This document shows, piece after piece, positions 7,975 through 13,899 of a stretch of DNA of 38,038 bases. Source of the stretch: DASSJF01 sp035934535. Its GTDB lineage: Bacteria > Sysuimicrobiota > Sysuimicrobiia > Sysuimicrobiales > Segetimicrobiaceae. Position 1 is the stretch's first letter; every line of letters starts with the position of its first letter. The position numbers were made by a program, and so were the translations under genes. Where the stretch lies: assembly GCA_035934535.1 (NCBI GenBank), contig DASYXS010000052.1:1-38038 (forward strand), read 5' to 3'. The notes under the pieces were generated by a model. It ran no database searches and had not been told where the DNA came from. It saw nothing but the letters and a program-made list of their open reading frames with translations.

Positions 7975-8587
7975 TAAGCGTTATCTGTGGGGTTTAGCCA
8001 TTCTCGTAATAATTGGGGCGTGGGTCCTCCGATGGGGACGCTTATTATTTATCGTCGGTTTCGCGCTTCTACTGATTGGGTTGTACGCCCTGGTCTTTCC
8101 TAAGATTCTTCCTATGGCAGACGACGACGCGTCCCCGCACGAGTCGGACTTTGCGGCTCGCAGAATTGCCGCGACTTGTGCCGCGGTGGGGTTTCTACTA
8201 CTCTTAGTTACCGTTGCCGTATTCGTGTCTTCACCGAGTCCTCGGCGTTTGCCACTTCAGACCGGAGCTTCCATGCCCGCGGCGTCACAGAGTCAGGCAA
8301 TATTGCTCGGGAAGAAATACACTCTTCTTGATGAGACCATCGCCTTCGATTCTGTAGATTCATACAACAAGGCAGCCAAGGCCTCGGTCAAACTCGATCA
8401 AGCCGGCTTCTCTCAACTGGTCCATGGCGGCCACATCGTTAACCTGCCTGCGGGGACAGTTGTCTTAAGTCTCAATTCCAACGGTGCTCGGGGGCACATA
8501 ATAGAAGTGCGTGTCCTGTCAGGCCGCCAACTGGGCGAACGGTGGTGGGTTTGGCACAAGACGATGGCGCGTCCGGTCGATAACTAG
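7940..8587 (+). CDS. Small membrane protein with C-terminal soluble domain, unknown function
   Basis: A 215-residue protein. The ATG at 7940 is chosen because GAGGGG sits just upstream; an in-frame GTG at 7922 is less likely. Two adjacent hydrophobic helices (about residues 15-55) and a third (about 80-100) are followed by a soluble tail of about 110 residues with no motif I recognise (contains YTLLDETIAFDS, GGHIVNLPAGT and GERWWVWHKTM). The topology suggests three membrane spans with the tail on one side. Base composition is lower in GC than in flanking chromosomal genes, consistent with acquired DNA. The Imm1-like gene follows 68 bases later, but no functional link is evident. Confidence 0.65.
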   Translation: MSSSPPFALFSTKRYLWGLAILVIIGAWVLRWGRLLFIVGFALLLIGLYALVFPKILPMADDDASPHESDFAARRIAATCAAVGFLLLLVTVAVFVSSPSPRRLPLQTGASMPAASQSQAILLGKKYTLLDETIAFDSVDSYNKAAKASVKLDQAGFSQLVHGGHIVNLPAGTVVLSLNSNGARGHIIEVRVLSGRQLGERWWVWHKTMARPVDN

Positions 8588-8655
8588 CGACCGCTCAACG
8601 ACGTGATCATCGCGTTAGGCAGGGCCCCTATAAATGCTGGTTGATACAAGGATAG

Positions 8656-9045
8656 ATGCGGATGCCGGTTGTACACACCCTCGCCGAGCTGGACAAGACC
8701 TTGCACGCGGCGCGGCCGCGATTCCTCGAGCTCCGGGTCGAGACGGAGGGCGGGGCGGCCCTGTACGCACTGTTGAACGGCGACGCGGGGTGGCTTATGT
8801 ATCTTCGAGAGAACGGTGATCCGGGATTCAGTTCCCGCAATTCGGAGTATACAGGTCCCGCCGAGCGAGTGATTGAGTACCGTCTCGACAACGGCCAGAT
8901 TGACGAATATCCGGCCTCCTGGGCGCTATCCGCCGGGGAGGTAAAGAAAGCGATTCAGCACTTCTTGCTCACGGGAGAGCCTGCGCCGTGGATTGCCTGG
9001 CACAATGATTCCGGCGACGGCGTTGTTATCGGGCGCCCGGCATAG
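8656..9045 (+). CDS. Imm1-like immunity protein, orphan
   Basis: A 129-residue acidic protein resembling the Imm1 immunity family, whose members neutralise deaminase and other toxins of polymorphic or contact-dependent secretion systems. The supporting pattern is a beta-rich first half (LELRVETEGGAALYALL, GDAGWLMYLRE), then the YRLDNGQIDEYPASWALS segment and the terminal KAIQHFLLTGEPAPWIAWH block, where an aromatic/acidic strand is followed by a helix and a Trp. The start is ATG at 8656 behind AAGGAT; ATG 8662 is an alternative. No toxin, secretion gene or second immunity gene is adjacent. It may therefore protect against toxins from outside, as orphan immunity genes often do. Family assignment is from memory of the pattern. 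Confidence 0.6.
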   Translation: MRMPVVHTLAELDKTLHAARPRFLELRVETEGGAALYALLNGDAGWLMYLRENGDPGFSSRNSEYTGPAERVIEYRLDNGQIDEYPASWALSAGEVKKAIQHFLLTGEPAPWIAWHNDSGDGVVIGRPA

Positions 9046-9061
9046 GATTCTTCGCGCGGCG

Positions 9062-9472
9062 TTACTCGAAGCCGGTGGACTCCCTCTGCAGTATCATTTC
9101 GAGGGGGCACGCCGATAGGCAGCGGACCACGCCGTCCCCGATTTCGCGCAGGGTGGCGATCAGTTGGAGCGCTTCGGGATCGGTCCGCCCCTCCTGCGCC
9201 ATCCATTCGGCGAGCCCCTCCATGGCGGCGCACAGATGTGACAGGCCTGCCCGGATTTCCTCTTGCACGCCGGCACGAGGCTGCTCAACACCACGAATAG
9301 CCCGGACCGTCCGCATGGTCTGGGCCAGCGCGAGATCGTGTTCAGCGTGAGGTCCGTAGAAGTCGCTCCAGAAATCGCTCCTTAACGGCGACACATGTAC
9401 CTCCGCACCAATCGAGGCTTCACTCGACACAATCTTCTGGCGCGGGGCGCGCCGCGCCTGCTCAAATCTCAT
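9062..9472 (-). CDS. Hypothetical alpha-helical protein
   Basis: A 136-residue minus-strand frame whose ATG at 9472 has a GAGG ribosome site six to seven bases upstream. The second half reads as amphipathic helices (GLSHLCAAMEGLAEWMAQEG, then DPEALQLIATLREIGDGVV) and the protein has no membrane segment or signal. I recognise no family. It is convergent with the Imm1-like gene, 16 bases from its stop, and divergent from the small genes at 9610 and 9889. It could be a cytoplasmic helical-bundle accessory protein of the island; nothing in the sequence gives a function. Confidence 0.5.
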   Translation of the reverse strand: MRFEQARRAPRQKIVSSEASIGAEVHVSPLRSDFWSDFYGPHAEHDLALAQTMRTVRAIRGVEQPRAGVQEEIRAGLSHLCAAMEGLAEWMAQEGRTDPEALQLIATLREIGDGVVRCLSACPLEMILQRESTGFE

Positions 9473-9609
9473 CGAAGTCCTCGAAATCTCTCGTCAAATT
9501 GAACCGATGGTTCAAGGAAACTTCGGGATCGCCGAGAATACACGTCTCAAATGCCGCAGACGCCACCGCGGTTCGGCGCCGGTGAAAATCCGTTGGGGGG
9601 CCCGCACGT

Positions 9610-9813
9610 ATGCACCTGAAGGATTTTGTGCGCGATCTCGCAGACTTGATTTGGCAACGAGAGCAGCAAACCGCGCAGGCCGTTGAGGACTCCGTGTTGA
9701 CATATGTCCACGATGCGGTGACCGCTGAATTGGACTACCGGCGGCGCATGCGCGAGCTGGATCGCAGGCTGGGTGAACTGGAAGGCATTCCACAGGCCGC
9801 CACGACGGGCTGA
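9610..9813 (+). CDS. Small helical protein, unknown
   Basis: A 67-residue acidic/basic helical protein beginning MHLKDFVRDLADLIW. Residues about 38-58 (TAELDYRRRMRELDRRLGEL) look like a short coiled coil. A G-rich stretch lies upstream of the ATG. It lies 75 bases before the Hfq/Sm-like gene on the same strand and may be co-transcribed with it. No family is recognised; it could be an oligomerising partner or a remnant of an element gene. Confidence 0.5.
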   Translation: MHLKDFVRDLADLIWQREQQTAQAVEDSVLTYVHDAVTAELDYRRRMRELDRRLGELEGIPQAATTG

Positions 9814-9888
9814 CTGGCCGGCTCCGGGCGCCGAGAGACAAGCGTCGCGGTCGGCGGCCTTGGGTCTGTTCCGGAGGGTGCGACATTC

Positions 9889-10119
9889 TTGCGCTCCCTC
9901 GTCGAACAGCGGGTCCCCGTCCGCCTCCGGTGTCGCGACGGATACGAGGTCTCAAACGCCGTCATTCAGGCCGCGGATGCGTTCGGCTTACTCGTCACGT
10001 CGCCGAACGGACTGGAGTTGTTGTATACCGACGCCGTCGTCTCGATTGCCCACGCAACGGCAGGTCCCGTGTACTTCCCGGCGCGCGGCAAGACAATGAC
10101 AAAAGCGAGGAGGCGGTAG
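9889..10119 (+). CDS. Hfq/Sm-like small protein
   Basis: A 76-residue protein whose pattern follows the Sm fold. The segment FLRSLVEQRVPVRLRCRDG, counting Phe just before the proposed start, parallels the Hfq helix plus first strand. It is followed by a DAFGLLV strand and ELLYTDAVVSIA in the place of the Hfq Sm2 segment (YKHAISTI). The Hfq Tyr-Lys-His triad is not conserved (YTD), so RNA binding on that face would differ. TTG at 9889 is the best start, with GGAGGG about 10 bases upstream. Its stop TAG (10117-10119) lies at the first bases of the tRNA-Arg remnant. It could be an element-borne RNA chaperone; the fold assignment is by pattern only. Confidence 0.5.
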   Translation: MRSLVEQRVPVRLRCRDGYEVSNAVIQAADAFGLLVTSPNGLELLYTDAVVSIAHATAGPVYFPARGKTMTKARRR

Positions 10120-10193
10120 TCCGCCTGCCTCAGCCGACGGAACGGCGGCCTGCGGAGCCGCCGGCCGAGAAGTCAAATCCCTCCGGACGCGCC
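10117..10193 (+). repeat. Degenerate tRNA-Arg copy / att-like repeat
   Basis: Bases 10147-10193 match the anticodon-arm to 3'-end part of tRNA-Arg (5921-5967) at 38 of 47 positions without gaps. The last 21 (10173-10193 against 5947-5967, TCAAATCCCTCC...) match at 20. At the same offset CTCAGC of the D arm also matches. The copy keeps a perfect five-pair anticodon stem with loop CTGCGGA (anticodon GCG) and five of seven acceptor pairs, but its D stem, half the T stem and the T-loop first base are broken, and there is no CCA. It is therefore a tRNA remnant, not a working tRNA, and marks the far end of the island. Confidence 0.7.
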
Positions 10194-10306
10194 GCGACCG
10201 ATTGATAGAGCAGATCAAGCACCCTCACGGCGCCGACAAACGACGCCACCAACCCGAGCGCCAGGAACTGCTGCCACGTCAATCCCGTGCCCAGGGGGTC
10301 TAGCAT
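10130..10306 (-). CDS. Single-span small membrane protein, possibly truncated
   Basis: A 58-residue minus-strand gene with ATG at 10306 behind a strong AAGGAG seven bases upstream. Residues about 10-34 (WQQFLALGLVASFVGAVRVL and on) form one membrane helix preceded by a short polar N-terminus. From about residue 38 the coding sequence is simply the antisense of the tRNA-Arg remnant, so the original C-terminus may have been replaced when the island inserted. No function can be assigned. Confidence 0.5.
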   Translation of the reverse strand: MLDPLGTGLTWQQFLALGLVASFVGAVRVLDLLYQSVAARPEGFDFSAGGSAGRRSVG

Positions 10307-10426
10307 CACCGGCTCCTTCCGGTTCCGCCGGGGCGTTCGAGACGCCGCTTCGCCGGAGACCGGTTACACGATAACCCTGGGCCCGCGATGCCGATATGAT
10401 TTCGATCACAGGTCCGGCCGCCTCGC

Positions 10427-10432
10427 TATAAT
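10427..10432 (+). promoter_or_regulatory. -10 box of a leaderless promoter for the LysE-type exporter
   Basis: TATAAT ends six bases before the ATG at 10439, which puts the expected transcription start on the A of the start codon. No Shine-Dalgarno sequence fits between them. A -35 hexamer is not convincing (CGATCA at 10403-10408). Confidence 0.6.
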
Positions 10433-10438
10433 GCGGAT

Positions 10439-11050
10439 ATGCTTTTCTTCAAGGCGTTTGTGATCGGGCTCTCGATCGCCGCCCCCGTCGGTCCGATCGG
10501 CGTGCTGTGCATCCGGCGGACGCTGGTATTCGGCCGCCGCATCGGCTTCATCTCGGGGCTCGGCGCCGCGACCGCCGACGCGTTCTACGGCGCGGTCGCC
10601 GCGTTCGGGCTCACCGTGCTGTTCCGCTTCTTCGTGCAGAACGCGCGCCCGCTCCATCTCATCGGCGGGATCTTGCTACTGCTGATCGGCCTCCGCACGA
10701 TGCTCGCGCGGCGCGACGTGGCGGTCTCCGCGGGCACTCCGGCGCCCTCCGGCGGGCTCCTGCCCGCGTACGCGTCGACGTTCTTCCTGACGATCACCAA
10801 TCCGATGACCATCATCAGTTTCGCCGCGGTCTTCGCGGTGATCGCGCCGGCGGGCGGCCTCGACTATGCGGCGGCCGCCGTCACCGTCGCGGGCGTCTTC
10901 CTCGGGTCGGCGGCGTGGTGGCTCGTTCTCAGCGCCGGGGTCGGCGCCGTCCGGCAGGCCGCCGGCGCCCGGCTGCTCGCGTGGGTGAGCCGCGTCTCCG
11001 GCGGCGTGATCGCGGGCTTCGGCGCGACCCAGCTCGTCGAGCGGACGTAG
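10439..11050 (+). CDS. LysE/RhtB family amino acid exporter
   Basis: A 203-residue membrane protein with about six hydrophobic helices. The amino terminus FVIGLSIAAPVGPIGVLCIRR is the hallmark first helix of the LysE/RhtB family. The family's central loop region (TITNPMTIISFAAVF) holds the conserved NP motif near residue 121. Members export lysine, arginine, homoserine, threonine or related amino acids by proton antiport; the substrate cannot be read from sequence. The gene appears to be transcribed from its own leaderless promoter and stands alone between the island edge and the DUF5666 gene. Confidence 0.85.
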   Translation: MLFFKAFVIGLSIAAPVGPIGVLCIRRTLVFGRRIGFISGLGAATADAFYGAVAAFGLTVLFRFFVQNARPLHLIGGILLLLIGLRTMLARRDVAVSAGTPAPSGGLLPAYASTFFLTITNPMTIISFAAVFAVIAPAGGLDYAAAAVTVAGVFLGSAAWWLVLSAGVGAVRQAAGARLLAWVSRVSGGVIAGFGATQLVERT

Positions 11051-11176
11051 GCGCCGCGCCCGCCCCTTCACATTCTCCGCCGCTCTTCACAACCTGACGG
11101 AACTTTTCTCCCGCTGCCTGCGCTTCCATTTCGATTGCGCGCAGTGAAGAAACCGTGAAGGCGGGAGGAGAATGGA

Positions 11177-11821
11177 GTGAAGACGGTTCGGCAGTATCCA
11201 CTGATCATCGCGCTGATTGCGGTCCTGGCCGCGGGGGTGACGTTCGCAACGGTCCGGATGCACGCGTCGGCGCAGTCCCAGCCACCGGCGCAGACGGGGC
11301 AGCAGCACGGCAATCGCGTGTTCGGCACGATCCAGTCGGTCTCGGCCGGCTCGTTCGTCGTGACGGGCCGCGACGGCAAGGCGTACACGGTGAAAACCAC
11401 CGCGGCGACGAGGGTTCTCGCGCCGTCGAACGCCGGCCTCCGCGACATCAAGGCCGGTGACACGGTCCGGATTATGGCGCAAAAGGCGGACGACGGCTCG
11501 TTCACCGCGGTGGCCGTGCAGGCGGTGCCGGCCGGGCTGAGCTACGCGGCGCCCGGACGCGGCGGCGTCCGCGAAACGAGTTCGGGCCGGGTGTTTGTCT
11601 CCGGCGCCGTCGCCGGGGTGACCGGCACCTCGCTCTCCGTCGCCGCATCGAACGGCTCCGCGACGACGGTCGCCGTGCCGGCGTCGACGAAGATCTCGCG
11701 GCTGATCAGCGTGCCGGTGACCAGCCTCGCGACCGGCGCGCACGTGGCCGCGATGGGCACGCTCAATCCGGACGGATCGCTCTCGGCCTCGACGATCATG
11801 GTGGTGACGGGAAAGCGGTAA
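11177..11821 (+). CDS. Exported DUF5666-like protein with two OB-like repeats
   Basis: A 214-residue secreted protein. The GTG at 11177 follows GGGAGGAG by seven bases. Residues 1-35 form a signal peptide or anchor (LIIALIAVLAAGVTFATV). Two similar segments follow: residues about 47-116 (GNRVFGTIQSVSAGSFVVTG, AYTVKTTAATRVL, IKAGDTVRIMAQ) and about 137-211 (VSGAVAGVTGTSLSV, TTVAVPASTKISRL, LATGAHVAAMGT). Each is a small beta-barrel of the kind called DUF5666, whose function is unknown. It probably sits outside the membrane. It converges on the methyltransferase gene with a 12-base gap. Confidence 0.75.
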   Translation: MKTVRQYPLIIALIAVLAAGVTFATVRMHASAQSQPPAQTGQQHGNRVFGTIQSVSAGSFVVTGRDGKAYTVKTTAATRVLAPSNAGLRDIKAGDTVRIMAQKADDGSFTAVAVQAVPAGLSYAAPGRGGVRETSSGRVFVSGAVAGVTGTSLSVAASNGSATTVAVPASTKISRLISVPVTSLATGAHVAAMGTLNPDGSLSASTIMVVTGKR

Positions 11822-11833
11822 GGCGCCGGCTTC

Positions 11834-12619
11834 TCACCGTTTGACCCCGAGGACGACGGCCTCGCCCCACGCGAACGCGAGGTCGTCGTTCTCGGCTCTT
11901 ATCTGAAACTCCGCGTGCGCCTCGGGGCTCGCGTTCACGAACTCCGCCCGCAGCGCCGCCGCGTCGGCCGCGCTCATGCCGGCCCGGCGCGACCACTCCG
12001 CGAAGTGCTGCGGGATCGCGGTTTTCTCGACCGCCTGCACGGTGAGTCCGGCCGACTCGAACAGCACCCGCAGGCGGCTCGGCGGTACGTTCAGGACGTG
12101 GGACCGGTCGCGCCGCTCTTCCCAACGGTTCATCAGCTCGTCGAGGGCCGGATCTTCCGGCGCGCAGGTGTCCTCGATCACAACGCGGCCGCCGGTGCGG
12201 GTGACGCGCACCATCTCCGCGATCGCGTGGGCCAGATTGGGGAAATGATGCGACGCGTACCGGCACACGACGAGGTCGAAGGTGTCGCCGCGGAACGGCA
12301 GCGCCTCGGCGTCGCCGAGGCAGAACGTCACGTTGGCCAGCCCGCGTTCGTCTCGAAGCCCGCGTGCCTCCCGTACCATGCCCGCCGTGAAGTCGAGGGC
12401 CACGACGCTCCGGGACCGCTCGGCCATCGCAAACGCCGTGAAGCCGGTGCCGGTTGCGACGTCCAGGACGCGGTCGGTCGCGGCCGGAGCGGCCAGCCGC
12501 TTGAGGATCTCCAGACCGCTCGACTGCTCGTGGCGCCGGCTGACCGTGTACCAGCCGGCCTGCCGGCCGAACTGCGACTGGACGGCCTTTTTCGCTGCCT
12601 CCGCGTCGTGCACTCGCAC
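11834..12619 (-). CDS. Class I SAM-dependent methyltransferase (UbiE/Methyltransf_11 type)
   Basis: A 261-residue soluble enzyme with the Rossmann-like SAM fold. Motif I is VLDVATGTGFTAFAMA, the acidic end of strand 2 is VVALDFTAGMV, and motif II/III are VTFCLGDAEALPFRGDTFDLVVCRYASHHF-like segments followed by MVRVTRTGGRVVIED. This pattern is shared by UbiE-type C-methyltransferases and many small-molecule methyltransferases, so the acceptor is unknown. The ATG at 12619 begins the standard helix before motif I. It is divergent from the membrane protein gene at 12655, with only 35 bases between them. Confidence 0.88.
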   Translation of the reverse strand: MRVHDAEAAKKAVQSQFGRQAGWYTVSRRHEQSSGLEILKRLAAPAATDRVLDVATGTGFTAFAMAERSRSVVALDFTAGMVREARGLRDERGLANVTFCLGDAEALPFRGDTFDLVVCRYASHHFPNLAHAIAEMVRVTRTGGRVVIEDTCAPEDPALDELMNRWEERRDRSHVLNVPPSRLRVLFESAGLTVQAVEKTAIPQHFAEWSRRAGMSAADAAALRAEFVNASPEAHAEFQIRAENDDLAFAWGEAVVLGVKR

Positions 12620-12654
12620 CCTCCCGGCGACGCCGTCCCGACTCGCTGTCCCGC

Positions 12655-13122
12655 GTGAGCGGGGGCAGGAGCCGGGGGCAGGAGCCGAACGATACCGCGC
12701 GAATCAACGGCCCCGTGACGCTGGACGCGTTGCACGGGTCGCCGCTACTCTTGGTTCTCACGCTGGCCGGAGACGCCCTCTGCTTTGTGTTCGCCGTCTT
12801 CGGCGAACTGACCGGGCGCCGCCGGATGCCGCACCTGTTTTGGTGGATTCTCTGGTTGGCGCAGGTCCCCCTGGCGATCGCCGCCGTCGCCGGCATCGGG
12901 TTGTTCGCGACGGGCGCGCGGCCCCGCACCCCGTATCACTTCATGTACGACGCGCTGATCCTCCTCACGCTGCTCGCTCTCTACCTGCTGAGACCGGGCG
13001 GCGCGCTGCGCGCCGCGCTGGACGAACGCACCTACCGTGAATCGCGCTGGATGGCGCTGCTCGTGCTCTTCCTCGGGGGACTCGTCGGGCGGGCATACAT
13101 GACCGGCACGCTCGGGCGCTGA
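12655..13122 (+). CDS. Small four-helix membrane protein, unknown
   Basis: A 155-residue membrane protein with four predicted spans (LLLVLTLAGDALCFVFAVFG, FWWILWLAQVPLAIAAVAGI, MYDALILLTLLALYLL, WMALLVLFLGGLVGRAYMTG). The pattern of charged residues between spans 3 and 4 (LDERTYRESR) suggests a cytoplasmic loop. The start is unsure: GTG at 12655, or more conservatively GTG at 12715, which removes 20 polar residues. No family is recognised. It ends three bases from the stop of the convergent methyltransferase with tandem TGA. Confidence 0.65.
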   Translation: MSGGRSRGQEPNDTARINGPVTLDALHGSPLLLVLTLAGDALCFVFAVFGELTGRRRMPHLFWWILWLAQVPLAIAAVAGIGLFATGARPRTPYHFMYDALILLTLLALYLLRPGGALRAALDERTYRESRWMALLVLFLGGLVGRAYMTGTLGR

Positions 13123-13125
13123 GCG

Positions 13126-13869
13126 CTATGTTTTCACGAGGACGTTCATGCGTTCTCGTGCGACCACCAGGATCTGCGCTCCAGGATGCCGGCGCCACAG
13201 CGCGCGAAGCCGGCGGCGCGTCGGGTTCGGCAACCGGGCGTACCGGTGTCGGGCCACGGCCCTCTCGAGATGTGCGGGGCTGTCGAGATACGCCAGGTGC
13301 TCGAACACCTCGACCGCGTCGAGCCGAAAGAGGCCGCGCCTGACAACCTCTCGGATGGCCCGGTCGGCGGAGCGAAAGTCCGCCAAGGATCTTCTAATCT
13401 CGAGGGACCCGGCGTAGCGCCGCCGGTCCCTCGTGAGACAGAACACCTGGTCGTGCCGTGTCCGGATAGCCGCGAATCGGTCAGTGCGCAGGTCGACCAG
13501 GATGCCGTCCGGACGGAGCAGGCCGCGGGTGACGATCAGGGCATGAACCATGCCCTCGCGGGGCACTCATCACAACGATCCGGAGAACACCGCCACGTCG
13601 AAGCGGCGACCGGCGACGCCCGGGCGTTCGGCGGTTCCCGGCCGGTAAAGGATTCGTTTCCTGAGCCGCGGCGCGGTCAGCCGGATGGCTCGAGCAAGGA
13701 CGGCCGCGTCGGGGTCGACCGCGTACACCGATCGGGCCACGCCGGCGATCTGCCGCGTCAGCCGTCCTTCACCGCAGCCGATATCGATGACGCGGGCGCC
13801 CTGAAGCGGCGCGCGGCGCGCCAACGTCCGGATGACGGTCCGCTCCGGATCCCTACGGTACCCTCTCAC
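13126..13869 (-). CDS. SAM-dependent methyltransferase with two tandem in-frame TGA codons (candidate Sec-Sec selenoprotein or pseudogene)
   Basis: From GTG at 13869 the frame encodes 99 residues with SAM motif I (VIDIGCGEGRLTRQIA), the acidic strand-2 end (VYAVDPDAAVL) and RFDVAVFSGSL. It then has TGA TGA (13572-13567) and continues in the same frame for 146 more residues starting VPREGMVHALIVTRGLLRPD, the normal post-motif helix and strand of this fold, to a stop at 13126. A read-through product would be 247 residues, a usual length. No base shift is needed. A perfect seven-pair hairpin (13539-13555) begins soon after the TGAs. From memory, related methyltransferases carry Cys-Cys at this place, which would fit Sec-Sec. 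Other genes here use TGA as a normal stop, so general recoding is excluded. The gene is last in the sulfur cluster, 30 bases after the persulfide-dioxygenase fusion. Confidence 0.6.
13539..13555 (-). promoter_or_regulatory. SECIS-like hairpin after tandem TGA codons
   Basis: On the mRNA strand GGGCATG-GTT-CATGCCC forms a perfect seven-pair stem with a three-base loop whose first base is G. Eighteen bases separate the second TGA from the loop (21 plus from the first). As I recall the bacterial SECIS consensus, the loop should lie about 16-37 bases after TGA and hold a G among its first two bases, and this fits. The hairpin is partly a by-product of the codons for Gly-Met-Val-His-Ala, so it could be chance. 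Confidence 0.4.
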
Positions 13870-13899
13870 GCCGCGCCCTCGGCATAGCGCTGTGCCGTT

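Larger units (their letters stand above)
5968..10193. mobile_element. Putative decayed genomic island inserted at tRNA-Arg
   Basis: The block between tRNA-Arg and a degenerate copy of its 3' half is, by eye, clearly lower in GC than the flanks, especially 7260-8650. It contains an IS element, an orphan immunity gene, a truncated-looking gene and several short genes without recognisable function. This is the usual look of an integrative element that entered at the 3' end of a tRNA gene, restored the tRNA, and then lost its recombinase. No integrase, relaxase or phage gene is visible, so the mechanism is inferred from the repeat, composition and gene content. Confidence 0.6.

Noticed and set aside
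8592..8630. GCTCAACG ... GCGTTAGGC resembling the right side of an integron attC site
   Set aside because: The spacing between the two boxes is too long and no matching left half (GCCTAAC-like plus CGTTGAGC-like) lies within about 150 bases upstream; no integrase or cassette array is present.
9075..9350. Plus-strand open frame over the 9062-9472 gene
   Set aside because: Cys/Ser/Arg-rich translation without structure; the minus strand has a ribosome site and helical protein.
13567..13572. General TGA recoding in this organism
   Set aside because: tatD, hisZ, hisB, cimA and others end in TGA at positions that fit operon overlaps, so TGA is a normal stop here.
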